Shown in pieces: positions 43,126-55,529 of a stretch of 64,000 bases of DNA (position 1 is its first letter; every line of letters begins with the position of its first letter). The stretch is from Pseudoscleropodium purum (taxonomy: Eukaryota > Streptophyta > Bryopsida > Hypnales > Brachytheciaceae), in contig OZ017801.1 in the NCBI GenBank assembly GCA_963969395.1, positions 7,938,501 to 8,002,500 of the forward strand, read 5' to 3'. The translations under genes and the position numbers were made by a program. The notes beneath the pieces are model-generated. The model was not told the DNA's origin. It ran no database searches and was given only the letters and a program-made list of their open reading frames with translations.

Positions 43126-43501
43126 CAGGGTTGACGAATCTCTACATCCGCCCGAGAAAGGCGTCCGTAACTCGGACGTCTGTCCGCACGGACGCAGTGT
43201 CCTTTCCGCCGTCGGAAAGCGGACGCCTCAGCTGCGGCGGACGAGATGGGCGGACGGGATGGGCGGATGGGCAGGGCAGACGGGCAACCGCGGGACGGTT
43301 GGAATAGGGCGGTCGGGGAAGCAGACGGGGTAGATGGTCAGTGGTCGGAGCAATCAAGCGGTCGAGGCGGACGGCGACGTCGGGCGTGGTAGATGGTCCA
43401 GGCGGACACTGCATCTGCTAGACTTGCGAATGTCAGCGGACGCTGCGGATACAGCGTCCGCGGTCGGATGCCCCGGACATCCAACCGTCCTGTCAACCCT
43501 G
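43126..43501 (+). mobile_element. GC-rich hAT-type miniature element, copy 2 (longest)
   Basis: 376 bp with perfect 10-bp inverted ends CAGGGTTGAC / GTCAACCCTG. Flanks AAGGCTAG (43118-43125) and AAGGTTAG (43502-43509) are an 8-bp duplication with one change. It shares the left block (GGCGTCCGTAACTCGGACG) and right block (GCGAATGTCAGCGGACGCTG) with copy 1 and has extra GGCGGACGG/GATGGGCGGA-type internal repetition. It lies 108 bp past the CACTA element. Confidence 0.88.
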
Positions 43502-43509
43502 AAGGTTAG

Positions 43510-44389
43510 TGGATTATCACTTTGTTTGGGGCCATTTCACAACTACATGTGAGTGAAAAAAATATTTTAATGATTTAAAGATGACATCATATGCCTACGA
43601 CAAATCTAAGTATTTTCAAATTTTGAGGAAAAATTTGTAATTAATGTGTTTTGTAAACAAAGAAAAGGAAGCAATTTTTTTCTCAAATATCAAAAATCTG
43701 AAATTTTCACTATATTGTCAAATTTCATGGTATAAAGAAAATTTAACTTATCATTCTTGAAATCCAAATTAAAAAAATTGTTATAGATTCAACTTTCTAT
43801 TACTTGGAAGTATTTAAATTTCAAATCTTTCCAAAATTACAAATTGGATTAGAAATTGCATTTTATAAGCTACATTTTCTTAGTTGGACATCATTAGTAA
43901 TGAACAAGAAATAGCTAGAATGTATTCTAAAGTCTACAATCATAGGTACCTTGTCAATTTCTAAACCAAAAAAATATATTCTCATAGGCTTGCAAGCTCA
44001 TACGTTCATGCTCATAGACTCATAGACTTATGCTCACAAGCTCACAAAATAGCAACCCTGACTCCAAAATAAGTGATCTGAGAATTTGAACATACCTTAT
44101 TTTGATCAAGATCGATAACAACTGTATTAGCTTCGAAGATCATTCTTTATTCATCTGTCGTTGTTGTTATTCATTGACTATGAAGTATATCCTCAAAATC
44201 TTGAGGTTGATTTTGTAAACTGTGAAATTTGTTCATTTGTCTGAATTTCTGACTTGTTTGAGTGCATATACATTTGATGAACTGTTCAATTTGATAAACT
44301 TTGAGCTTGGGGTCTAAAGTTTGGTGAACTGTGAAGTTGCTTTGTAGTTGGTACTAGAGCAATCATCATGAACTTTTCAATTTAAGAAA
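43510..44389. other. no recognised gene
   Basis: AT-rich. Around 43990-44050 CTCATAGACTCATAGACTTATG-like short repeats occur. TTGGTACTAGAGC at about 44349 resembles a retrotransposon primer-binding site, but no long terminal repeat was found before it. Confidence 0.4.
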
Positions 44390-46010
44390 ATACTAATACA
44401 TGCATGTGCAACTATACCAATACTATGTAGAGAGTAAAGATGGTCTTCTTATCTTCATTCTAAAAATGGATGAAGCAAAAGTAGTCAATAAGCAAAAGTT
44501 GGAATACATTAGCATTACAATAATGAATAGAGCATTGGACCCTACTGTAACAAAAGACTCTGAAGAATATTCCTTTGGATAAGTTGAGAGAGGGATATGG
44601 CCAATTAGGTGTTTTCAAATCTCTAAAGAGAATTTTGAAATTTTATCGACAGTTTTCAAAAAGAATCGTATTCCATCATTGATCATCCAAGCTCAAAACG
44701 AAGGTCAAAGATTACTTATTGATGGGGTAGAAGAATTTTGAGTAGAGTGGCATTTATCTAGTGATATGAAAACAATCAAGGCTTTATACGGACTTAGAAA
44801 TAGAGCAATTGGACCTTATTGTTGCATATACTATAACTAGAAGAAGATCAAAGAAGCAATTGTATTAGCTTCACAAGTTATTGCAATTGCACAAAAGCAA
44901 ATTCCAACATGGACTAGTGGTCTCTTTGCAAAAATGTGACATCAAGACTTGTTTCAGATTCTGTAAGCTTAGCTCGATGGCAACCTATTTTCAACATTCC
45001 ATTAGATCAAGTTCATGTATGTACATTGCATGGGTTTAATCGAATCTGTGAAAACATCATACATATGCATTTCCTATTTGTTTGGACTATTCATAACAAT
45101 CAGGTGTAGAGAGTTGCTATCAAAGACCTCTAGAAAGTTCTATCTACAATTGGTATGCATGGAGGAGATGTTCAAATCTTTGAAAACAAGAATCTATTTG
45201 GAAAATCAAACTCTGTTTCTAAAAAGCCTTCCCTAAGTGGCTCACATGCTCATAAACTTTTTTAAACCAAGCAGTTTGTTTGGAGGTTCTGAAAAAATCT
45301 ATCAAGATGTAGTATTAGCTGAATGGAACTATTTGGACAATGGTGTAGCTTGTCAAGGTTGACTATAGGTTTGGGTTGCACATGAAAAACTCATTTCCTA
45401 CTTCACAGGTTTGATATTGACAATGGAACAACATGATTCATTCAAAGGACTTATAGACAACTTTGGCAAGTTATACATCAAGCATTTCAGTGAATATAAT
45501 ATCACTCACTATATAGTACGTAATTCTTTATCAACGTGCATATTTTTTAAGGTTTTGTAACTATAATAGAACTAGATACTATAATCTATTGTCATATGTG
45601 AGACTTCAAAGACTAATATTACGTTAATTTCAAAAATATTGATGATACTATTGAATTGTTCAGCATGTCCTTATGAAGCACGGCCAATACTTTGTGGAAA
45701 GATATAGCTCACCATTTGTATGGTCATGCCAAGGTATGGAATTTAGTCATTATGCAGCAAAGGTAGCTTATCACCACCACACCCAACCTGGAGGTTCTAT
45801 TTACAAAAAGAGTTTTATCTTCCACACCTATGAGCATTGGTACATGATTGCATAGCACAGGTTCTACAACAAAGAGCATCAAAGTAAAGAAGATAGAGAT
45901 TTAGAATTTGAGGAGCAAGTGCAAGAAAAACAAGAGGCTTCAATGAATTCTAGTGCAACCAAATATGTAGCTGCATGGCGAGTACAATGCAGTCATACAT
46001 GCAATTGTTG
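44390..46010 (+). pseudogene. decayed multi-segment coding remnant, unknown family
   Basis: Plus-strand segments in changing frames read as one protein: about 44590-44700 (REGYGQLGVFKSLKRILKFY), 45015-45240 (CTLHGFNRICENIIHMHFLF, then MHGGDVQIFENKNLFGKS), and 45673-45990 (QYFVERYSSPFVWSCQGMEF, SHYAAKVAYHHHTQPGG, YEHWYMIA). The His- and Cys-containing blocks have the look of a conserved, perhaps nuclease-like or transposon-borne domain, but I cannot name it. Disrupted by several stops and shifts. Confidence 0.45.
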
Positions 46011-46254
46011 AGTACTAAATACATCTTAGATAGGGGAATGAAGAATAATTTAGAGAAGAATATGAATAGCTTACCTATTCTAATTCAAGTACAACTTGAA
46101 TGACTTTAGGTAGAATGACTTCAACTACAAGGTTTTTTTTTCATTCTAAATGTTGACCTATATAAACAAACCAATCTATTAGTTTCTCTCATTGTAAAAT
46201 AAAAGAGCACTGATTTCAAACTTTGTGAAAAGAATGCTATTCAAAATTTCATAA

Positions 46255-47223
46255 TCACAATACCTTTTCAATGATGATTTCATTCTTTAGAATCCAAAAG
46301 ACAAAATCTCTAAGAAATTCTTGCCCTTGTAGAATTTGTAATTCTTGCCGAACATAAGATAAATTTGAGCTTAATCCAATGTCCAATACTACATTTTCTT
46401 CTTGATGTAGTACTTCACATTCAAGTCTAACCATGTCAACAATTTGAGTTTGGTCTATGTCTTCCCAATTGGAACCTTGGCTTAGACATTGTCTGTTATA
46501 AACAAAGTTAACATAAAGAATAGATCTACCCATGTGAAATTTGAAGATCACCAATTGTTTTGAAGCAATACATTTGATAATATTAGCTCCAATAGTGATA
46601 ACATCTCAACCATCGTCCATCATAGAGGTGAAGCATTCATCTGAAATATCCTTGAAAATAAATAGAGTTGGTGTCTTACAAAACTCATAAGTAGAAAATA
46701 GATCAACCATGACATGAACTAGTATGAACCATTGCAAATGGGTTGCTCTCGATCTAGTATTTGGTCGCATAGTAGCCAAAAAATCAGCTCTCCTACAAAA
46801 TCTAAACTCTTTAGATGTAGCCATATCAAGTAGTGGCCAATCAAGACTATCAAAACTTGGCAAAGGAAGTCTTTGTAAACTCCAAAACTTTGTTTATCCG
46901 TTCCCTGGTATGTACAATGCATTGAAAAAGAAAACACCCATGTCCAAAAGCTCTTTGTGAATTTGAGTACTTCTTTGTGCTTCTCCAATCTATGCATGCA
47001 CTATCCAAACTACTCCGATAATACTTGTAATGCCAATCCAATCTTCAGAAGGCGACAAATGCAAATCTATATATACATAAGCACTACACTTAAAAGATCT
47101 TGCATATAAGCAAAAATTGAAGATTGATTGATCACAACTTGAGGGATGGGAGGGAGGGAGGGAGGCTTTCATTGGAAATGCAAACCATGCCAAGTCAGTT
47201 ATTAGGGTTGAACCTGTAGTCAC
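46255..47223 (-). pseudogene. single-frame remnant with three nonsense codons, unknown family
   Basis: One reading frame runs from 47223 to a stop at 46255-46257, about 322 codons, broken only by TAG (46992-46990), TAA (about 46899-46897) and TGA (46608-46606), with no frameshift. Content includes FFFNALYIPGNG, SFDSLDWPLLDMATSKEFRF and DMVRLECEVLHQEENVVLD. Three different stop codons argue against reassigned codons and for slow decay of an intronless copy. I do not recognise the protein. Confidence 0.45.
47145..47163. repeat. (GGGA)n microsatellite
   Basis: GGGAGGGAGGGAGGGAGG within the N-terminal part of the minus-strand remnant. Confidence 0.85.
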
Positions 47224-50200
47224 TCAATTCATCGTTGAGCAGGTTATGATATCTCTTGAATAATCCAAATTGGATTAAATAAATGCGATTCTCTTTCAGT
47301 CTGGAATTCTACAATCACTTCTAGTCGAACTTATCATCTCCTTTCGAAAATGGCAATTCTTTCTGCCAAGCTTAGGATGAAGACATGAAGTTCAACTATC
47401 AACATCACAGACTAAATAGTAAATGGATAATGCATTGACTGCAATCTACTACTCCAAAGAATTTAATTCTTTGCAAAATTGAAGAAAAAAAATTGGCATG
47501 GTCTCATGAAGGGTCAGTTTTCACTTTCACTAGATGATTTTCTTGGTTGTTCTTGAAAAAATAAGTGACCAATCGTCAAATTCAGGTGTTTAGCAACTGA
47601 TAGAAGGATAGGTAAAGAACTAAATTTAGCTATTTCATAGAAGTATCACACTCAATTCTAAGTACCATGGCTATTATAATAGTTACTACAGAATCCCATA
47701 TCCAACTGTTTTCAATCAAAGTATCTCCTCAATCCAAGCAACTTAAGGATGAAGAATTATTGCTTTAATTTAATTGAATTAGTGAAGAACTTTTTATGAG
47801 TTGGTCAGAAATTAGTTTAAAGAAAGTACCAATAAGACCTACTCAAAACTGCTTCAAAAATATAAGGCCCAATTTGATCGTTCAAGAATTAAAACATGCA
47901 CTAGATGCTAATTTGCAACTTAGTATGCACGTAGTATATGCTAAAACTACAATGTAGTCTAGAGCTTCTTTGACGACGAGATCGCATATATGTGATCAAG
48001 TTAAATCCAGATTGTTAAGTTAACACAAATAAAACATACGTAGAGTTTATCAAGTCAGTAGTCCTTGTTTACTGCAAATGCCAAATTGCGAGAATGCATT
48101 GATACGCTTGCGAGGAATTCTCCTTAGTTGACATCTTCAACATTCTCTAGTCAATGTTTCTCTCTTTTCTTTGTGTTTCTTGGATCCCCAACTTGAGAGT
48201 AAGAAAGAGAGATAACAAAGGTCATGATACTTTCTCTGAACAATTGTTACGATGAGTTTAATTATTAATTGAACAACTACAAGCTACAATGCTATTCACT
48301 ACAATTCATTAAACATGCGATCCATGAAGACAAATTGCCGCAACCCATTCATCAATCGACTCAAATCATTGCGATCTATGAAGACAAATTGCCGCAAACC
48401 ACTAGCTTTGTCATTGCAGTTGTAACCCTAACTTGCCTTTCATAGACAAAGATAAAAAAATATAATATAAGCTCAACATTCCCATCAATTGGCTCCAACA
48501 AACTAAATGGCACAAAATCTGCATCAAGTGAAACCGCACTTTGGCCACTCAAAATTTGCAACAAACAATTAATTTTATAGCACTCACAATTGAGAACAAG
48601 CAGTATTTACAATTACAACTCCCTTTTGATGCTATAGATGGTTCTAATTGTAGTTGATAGTGTCTGTATCCATGTTGCATTAGAACCTCTAAGACAATAT
48701 TGGAACCTTTAGTGACACCAAACTTCAATACTTTTAGCCTTGTATACTCCACGAAAACCTGAAGTTCCATTGTTCTTTGAAGCATCTCAAGTGTGGCCAC
48801 CTCTCTTTCCTAGCTACAATGTGATCTATGAACCAATGCTGATTTTTGTAGGAATATAGTTCCCTTCTACATCTCTTGTGTTGTATGTAAAAATAGAATC
48901 AATCTTGCATCGTGGCCTCATTGAAACAAGAAAAAAATTAATTGGGAGAGATAACGTTCAATTGCGTACCAAATTCTTGCCAAAACTTGAGAAAATCGAA
49001 AGAAATTAAATAAATCAAAAGCAAAAATTGAAATGAACTAAAAGCAAAATCCTCGGCCAAATCCTCGAAAATAGTGCCTTGAAGGCTTGAGTTGAGATGA
49101 GTCATGGCGGATTGTAGACATGGTTGGGATGGGTCAAGATGGGGTCGAGACAAGTTTGAGTTTAGTGAGTATGAGTTGTATAGCTGGCGTTACAAGTAGA
49201 GAGCCCTCATTGGTTGTAACAACATTGTCATTCAGTTCCCCATTACATTAGTAGTTGGTGTGTATTAGATATCATTAGTTAGAAGGGCATTCGCAACCTC
49301 GGGAACGTGCGGGGAACTCACAGCCCTTTTGAGGCTTCATTTCTTTTCTAATGTCTCTAACTTTTGCCACACAAAATAAATGATGTATAAGAATAAATAA
49401 AATTGCATATGATAACAAATGCTATAATGTATAATAGAGCAACATAATATTAATTCAAATTAACAACAAAAACAAAGGGAAGACCTAAAAATTGAAATTA
49501 ATATGAAGTGGAAAATAAAACTTTAGAAATGAACTTAGTATAAGACTCCATTTAGAGCCTTAAAAATTAGAGTGAACCAAGTTTTATATTTTGACTTTTG
49601 TTTGACTTTAGCTACAATAAGATCCTCTTTGGATAATTTCTTTTGAAAATATGAGAAGGGCTACCTAGCAATCCTTCAAATGTGATGAAGCTTGTGAATG
49701 AAATTTATGGAAATATGAAAATTTTGAATTCTTGTGGCAAAACAAGATCTATTGTGTTAAAATATGTCAAATAAATATCAACAAAACAAGGTAGAATAAA
49801 GACAATTGTAATGGTTCAAACCCAAAAAGCTTTAGAGACTAAGAAATGAAATGAAATAAAAAATGATAATGAATATAACAAATCATTAATTGACATTATA
49901 TAATGATGCCAACATAGGTGCAATGTACCTATTGACCTCCAAAATAATACTTTCAACAATATAATTCCCCATTAAATTATTTACATAGTCACAATTGATA
50001 AAAGGCAACCATGCTTGCAAACAATGGTTGCCATCCCACACCATAAACATCTTGTTAGAAAAAACTTTGAGATCTTTATCATTTTTCAATTCTTTCTTCA
50101 ATGCAACAGTTGTTTGCACCCAATTGGTACTCCACAATTTAATAATTAATATCATTTGTAACGTCTACTATCTTGCCTTCATTATTCTCCAAGGCCACTT

Positions 50201-50559
50201 AAGAAAACTCCATTTGCTTCCAAAAACCATAAGTAACAAAATGTATAACTAAATTTATGGCATCATTCTTCAAAAGTAGCTTAACAACTAGAAAAGAAAT
50301 CATAGAACATAAAAGGATATTAATTTTTTATTTTGCCTTTGGTTCATACTTCAACTCTTCAAGATAAGAAGTATTCACAGTTTCCTTTAAAAATCCATGC
50401 AATTGTAATTCCAATTGATGTTCAAAAAAAGATTAAAGTATAGCATTTAATCTTTGTGCTTGTAGATCTCTTTGATACAACATCTCTAAATTCACATTTA
50501 AATCAAGATTAAAAAAATTCTAGATTGTGCATATATATTGTATAATATGTAATTCAATA
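47224..50559. other. no recognised gene; scattered short frames
   Basis: Minus-strand frames at 48376-48564, 48549-48800 and 48938-49153 are adjacent and could be pieces of one decayed gene, but no domain is convincing. One alternative frame near 48780 reads KNNGTSGFRGVYKAKS, faintly AP2-like, yet the downstream sequence does not continue the domain. Confidence 0.35.
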
Positions 50560-51885
50560 TAATAGTTGTTAGTGGCTATGCACTAGAAAGGTTCAAATTT
50601 TTTAATATTTGATCAAATTCTAGCATGTGTTGTAAACAAATTTGAATCTTCTAAACTGTGTTTGTTAATGGTTGTACTTCAGGAAGGTCCAAATTTTTTT
50701 TAGCATTTGATCAAATTCTTGCATATGTTGTAAACAAATTAGAATCCTCAAAACTATGGTTGTTAACAATTGTGTACTAGAAAGGTCAAAAAAATTTCAA
50801 CATTTGACCAAATTCTCACATATGCTACAAGCAAATTTGAATATCCAAAATCGTGGTTGCTAATGGTTGTGCAATTAGAAGGTAAAAAAAATTCAATATT
50901 TGAACTAATTTCTCACATATACTACAAAAAAATTTGAATCCCCATAATTGAAGCCAATAATGGCTAGGATCTAGCAAGGCCTAAAAATTTTCAACATTTG
51001 ATCAATTCTCACATATGTTGCAAACAAATTTGAATCTCAAGATTGTGGCCGTTAATAGCTAGGGTCTAGGAAGGCCCAAAAAAATTTCAACATTTGACCA
51101 ATTCTCACATAATATTATGATGGAAACAAATTTGAATCTCCCAAACCGTGGTTGTTAACCCCTGAAGGACCAAATGACCGTTGAACGTATGTAAGCAATC
51201 TTGGATAGGTGCATATGAAGTCATTTTTCAATGTATGTTCTTAAATTTTTGACACAAAATGTGCACATACACCCTTTTCATGGGAATATAATTTTTTTTC
51301 TGATTGGGTGGCTGGATCAAAAGTTATGCTACCTTGAACTTTAGAAGTAGTGTGGGTAGTTTCAGGTTGCATGTGCAAAACTCCTCCAATAATTCTAAAA
51401 TTTGGCAAGTATGTAATTTATATGGTAAAAGATGAAAATATAAAAATAATAACCATGTATAGTAAAATAATCTCACATTAGGAGGAGTTAAAAGCTTGTT
51501 GGCCCTATCAAGCAAGGTTGGAATTTTTTTTTTCCTAACTTCAAATGTTATAATCTTTCAATCTGTGCAGTTAAAGTTTCTGAAATTTTTTCACATGGTC
51601 CTAGATAAATTTAGTACAAATTTATACAGTTCAATTTTGAAAAAAAAACTTTTTTTTTCCATTTTTTCTTGCTACCCTAAAAACTGCTAGTTTTTGACCA
51701 TTTATGTCTAAAATGTGCTTTAGTCCTTTAGAGATTAACAACTAGGGTCTAAGAAGACCCAAAAATTTTTAGCATTTGACTAAATTGTTGCATATGCTAC
51801 AAAAAAAATTTTAATCCCCAAAATTATAGCCATTAATGGTTAAAGTTTAGGAGGGCCCATAAATTTTCAAATTTTGACTACATAG
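50560..51885. repeat. 97-bp tandem array, interrupted by a TTAA-flanked element
   Basis: The landmark AAATTTGAATC recurs at about 50638, 50737, 50833, 50931, 51026 and 51126, and again at about 51806 once the 580-bp insertion (51159-51738) is subtracted, giving a steady period near 97 bp. Each unit also has CATTTGACCAAATTCTCACA and GTTGTTAATGGTTG-like stretches. Units are diverged by several changes each. Confidence 0.85.
51159..51734. mobile_element. TTAA-flanked element, copy 6, inserted in the 97-bp array
   Basis: TTAA at 51155-51158, start CCCCTGAAGGACCAAATG, end TAGTCCTTTAGAGA, TTAA at 51735-51738. Taking the element and one TTAA out restores the array unit (GTGGTTGTTAACAACTAGGG), which proves insertion with TTAA duplication. 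The interior shares the ATAATCTTTCAATCTGTGCA / AAATTTTTTCACATGG stretch with copies 1-3. Confidence 0.88.
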
Positions 51886-53429
51886 ATTTAAAATCCACTA
51901 ATTTTGATAGGATGTAGGAGAAGTTCTTTATACAAGTGGGGTGGTAAGTGGTAAAACAACCCATGTGCAATATGTAAATTAGGATTACTAAGAGCTCAAC
52001 CACTCAAACCTACACAAAATAGTGAAATTAGGTTGCCTTAACAATTCAGTTGCCTTACCTTGGAAATTTACCTTGTAACTTATTACTTGTTCATGTGGAA
52101 ACGCACGTGACCCCCTAAGTTTATATGTGATATTAGGGTTTCACATAGTGTAGGGAACGTCGCTAATCTAATTTTCTATAGTACTAGGTCACCTTGCTAT
52201 TGTTGCCAAGCCCACACGCCTTTGGTTGCTCTTTCTATTGTGCCAGGCCTACATGAACTGAATTGCTTGAGCCCATGAAGATGAAAGAGTACTAGTGAAG
52301 ATTTGTGTGAGATTCAAGGACTTCTCAAGGTAGTATCAAATTGAAAATTAAAAAGGTGTATCATTCAAGTTGTTTTTCTTCTTATTTTGTTATATGTTTC
52401 ACCTCTTGAAAAGGTATCAAGTAGTCCAAGAGGTGGACCAAGTTCTTTTTGATATTGTAGATACTTTAAGATTACTTACGACTCTATTATAAATTGATTG
52501 TATAGTTGAATAAGGATAGAAGGAGAGGGAGGCAAAGTCAGGGAGCTTACAAACTTTATACAAGATCTTATTAAGGAAGCTTGACTTGTTGGCAAAGCAA
52601 ATTTGTGAAGAAAATGAAGCAGGTGTGAAATTCTCTACAAGGCTATTGCTTTCTTTAGCACATCACATTTTAATAACATCTCATCACCATTTGTTCTCAC
52701 CACATTGTAGAGAACCAAGATCCAGAAAATGTTTGTTGGATTTGTTGGATCTTTCTTGGATCCAAGCATTCATAGTGTGTTGTAATATTGTTGGGAGAAT
52801 TCAAGCAGGAAAATTGTTAGTTAGTCAGGTGAGTGCAAGAAACACTTGTCGGTTTTGTTGCATTGGCCATAATATTCTTGATTTTCTTAGTAGTACTTTA
52901 AAATTAGAAAAAAATTAGAAAAATATGTTTAATGTATAAACCTTTAAGGAAAAGGTACCCTACAAAGGAAAAATATAGAAAAAAATTTTAAGTAGGAGAA
53001 CCAGAAAAGTGTAAAATCTCATGAAAATGAGGTTTCTACATTTTCCTTTTTGAGAAATAGTAAAGGTGAGTGAAAAATTAATAAAAAAAAGTGGCCATTC
53101 TTGACAACTCAGAGCTCTTTCTAGCACTAGTAAGAGCCGCTAGAAAAACTTCTCTAATTGTTCATAAATTTGTGATAATTGTAGCACTATTTGAAGCATT
53201 CCCAAACACATTTGGAACATGTTTTGTGAAAATACTCTCTAGAGAGCAAGTATTTCTATTTGAAGACCTAGACTATCCATTTTTTTAATGTCACTTTTCA
53301 TGAAAAAAGTACTCAATAGCATTAAAAAACCCCAAACCGCAAGTGTGACATATTATAAAAAATCTCTTTTACCAACTAAACTAATTTAGAAATAATTGAA
53401 ATAATTTGAATACCTACGTCACTAATACA
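51886..53429. other. no recognised gene
   Basis: A 110-codon plus-strand frame at 52586-52918 has a fairly even composition but no recognisable domain. The rest is AT-rich. Confidence 0.4.
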
Positions 53430-54940
53430 GGAAGCTTGCTCTCAAATGTCATGTCTATTCAATCATTTTTACAATAGTTATGGCAAAAGGTCACTTCTGC
53501 ATGCAACATGTGATGCAAAATAGGACAAGTGTTTCTTGCAATCACCCATGGGTTAAAGTAGTGTAGTCCATTTGATGAATCCTTGTGATCTCATTCTACA
53601 ATACACCCTTGATTATCAAGTATCTTGCATTGCTTGTCTTAAGAAACAACTTTGTCCCTGCAATTGTCAATAGTACCAACAAAAATAAATTTTTTTGTCA
53701 TACTAAGAATGTAATTAAGTGACTTCAATTTTATTGCACTTGACTTAGTTTGTATAGTTGAGTTTATTGATCTCTTTATGAGATGAGGTTCACCTCCTCC
53801 TATTTTTATTTCATTAATTTCTACGTGTGATATACTAGGCTAATAATCAAACTTGTAGTAATCTAAGGCAATATGCTTCAATGCCCTACTATCTAAATAC
53901 CAAGGTCTATAATTCCTAGATGTATGATAGTATGGATTGTAGTATAATTGTGCAAATTGAGGATCAAAAAATTCAATTGAATTAGCAAAATCTATACCTC
54001 CTACCTCAATTTTGTCTTACTATGGATTTTATGGAAGTAGATAGTTTCTTGTAGAGTGATTGGATTTTTAATAGTTGAAGCAAATGATGGTTAGTATGTT
54101 CATAAATGGTGACCTATAGTATCCATGGCTAGGGTTGCCATAGCATAGATATCCTTTTTCTAGATGCCCACTTTGTCTATAAGGCTGCAAGTAATGACTC
54201 CCATATCCTTGATTATGTGTTGGTTGAGTGTTCCATTTGTTGTAAGTGGTTGCCAATGCACTAGAAGAAACTCGTTTTTTTACAACCTCGGATTTTTTGG
54301 AATGGATTTTTTTTACATCTATGTTGACATCTAGTTGTTTTTAATTATGTTTTTTTATGATGTTCATTGAATGTTGTTTTTGACATAAAACGGCTAGATG
54401 TGAACATAGATTTTTAAAAAATCCGATTAAAAAAATTGGGGCTCGTCACCTAAAATATAGGTTTCTTATAGTGATGCCTCATCTTCTCCTAGTTATTGGT
54501 TGCGATGTTCTCACCAATGTGATTTGGACATCAAAGAAGTGCTAAGCTTTTCAAATGACATTGTGACATTCAAATGGGTAAGGGTTTGAACTATTCTTTC
54601 ATATAATTGTGGTAGTCCATTTAGAACTATTTGATTGATGTTGCTATTCAATAATTTTTTCTCCATGTTGCCAAGATGGTTCTAAAGTTCCCTTGCTCTT
54701 TTGATATATTCTTCAATAAATCCACCTTCATTCATCTTCAATGACTAGAACTAGCTTATTATCTTAAGAATTTGGGATTAATTTTCCAATTAAAACTAAT
54801 CTTTCAATGTCTTCTAGTGATTTTTTTTTGGTTTTGGATCAAACCCTTGGATGGCTACTTATTTGAGAATTCCATGTTTGATATGGCGATTTAAATTTGT
54901 TTCTTTTCATTTTTTATTTTTCCATTTATTCTTTTCATGG
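53430..54940 (-). pseudogene. Ty1/copia retrotransposon gag-pol remnant
   Basis: On the minus strand, in the proper order: a gag segment at about 54690-54500 (residues IVLNGLPQLYERIVQTLTHL then TMSFEKLSTSLM), an eroded zinc knuckle at about 54154-54115 (YLCYGNPSHGYYRS; the first and last Cys are replaced), the protease start WYLDSRALKHIAL (53902 downward; the catalytic DSG is now DSR), then the segment between protease and integrase down to about 53430 (INEIKIGGGEP, AIKLKSLNYILSMTKKFIFV). Several stops and shifts. A CACTA miniature element (54259-54473) splits gag from the knuckle. No reverse transcriptase, integrase core or long terminal repeats seen. The family is Ty1/copia by the gag motif and the WxLDS protease start. 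Dead. Confidence 0.8.
54259..54473. mobile_element. miniature CACTA element with foldback structure
   Basis: Starts CACTAGAAGAAACTCG and ends GGTTTCTTATAGTG, with inverted ends matching 12 of 13 bases, and a 3-bp duplication ATG on each side (54256-54258, 54474-54476). The two halves are largely inverted copies (ACATCTATGTTGACATCTAG on the left, CTAGATGTGAACATAGAT on the right). 215 bp, no coding capacity. Sits in the dead copia element. Confidence 0.88.
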
Positions 54941-55529
54941 CTTTTTAAAAAAAAATCAAGCCTTAATGGGGAATAGTTGGTAATACATATTTATCCTACC
55001 ATCCAAGATTTGGCAACTAGCTAATGAACATGTACACACAATTGGCTACAAATATTGAAACACAAAAACTAATTTGCTATATTGGTAACCAAATTTTTAC
55101 AAATTTAGCATTATATTGGCTGCATCGTTTCAAACAATGTATCTAATATGGCACTATCTTCACAGACACAAGGAATATAACAAAAAAGATTAAACATGAG
55201 CAATGGATCTACAAAATTGCAAGTGACACTTCAATGCCCTAATGAAAATGAATCAAAGGATACAAAATATAAAACTTTGAAATGACAAACATGACCAACA
55301 CAATGATTCAAATGTGATTCACTTGAATGTTTGTACAAAATATAATTCAATTCAAGATTAAGGTCCAAGTAAGATTGCATCATGCGAGGTTGCAATCAAA
55401 GGTTGAGATGTGAAAATACTCTTCTAATCTAGGCATTTGTCCCATAGCAATGTCTTTCAACTGAATAGACCCATTGCTTGAAATATGCATCATAAGGAAA
55501 ATTCTCCAACGTATATACTTGTTGGGCTT
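54941..55529. other. no recognised gene
   Basis: AT-rich stretch between the copia remnant and the hAT remnant. Confidence 0.4.

Noticed and set aside
43142..43414. Overlapping proline/arginine-rich frames in the GC-rich element
   Set aside because: Open frames on both strands arise from CGGACG repetition; no start context or domain.
44340..44362. TTGGTACTAGAGC as a retrotransposon primer-binding site
   Set aside because: No long terminal repeat ends or matching copy were found, and the following frame is not gag.
48690..48860. Possible AP2 or HNH-AP2 domain (GTSGFRGVYKAK)
   Set aside because: Only about 15 residues look similar; the rest of the domain does not follow in any frame.
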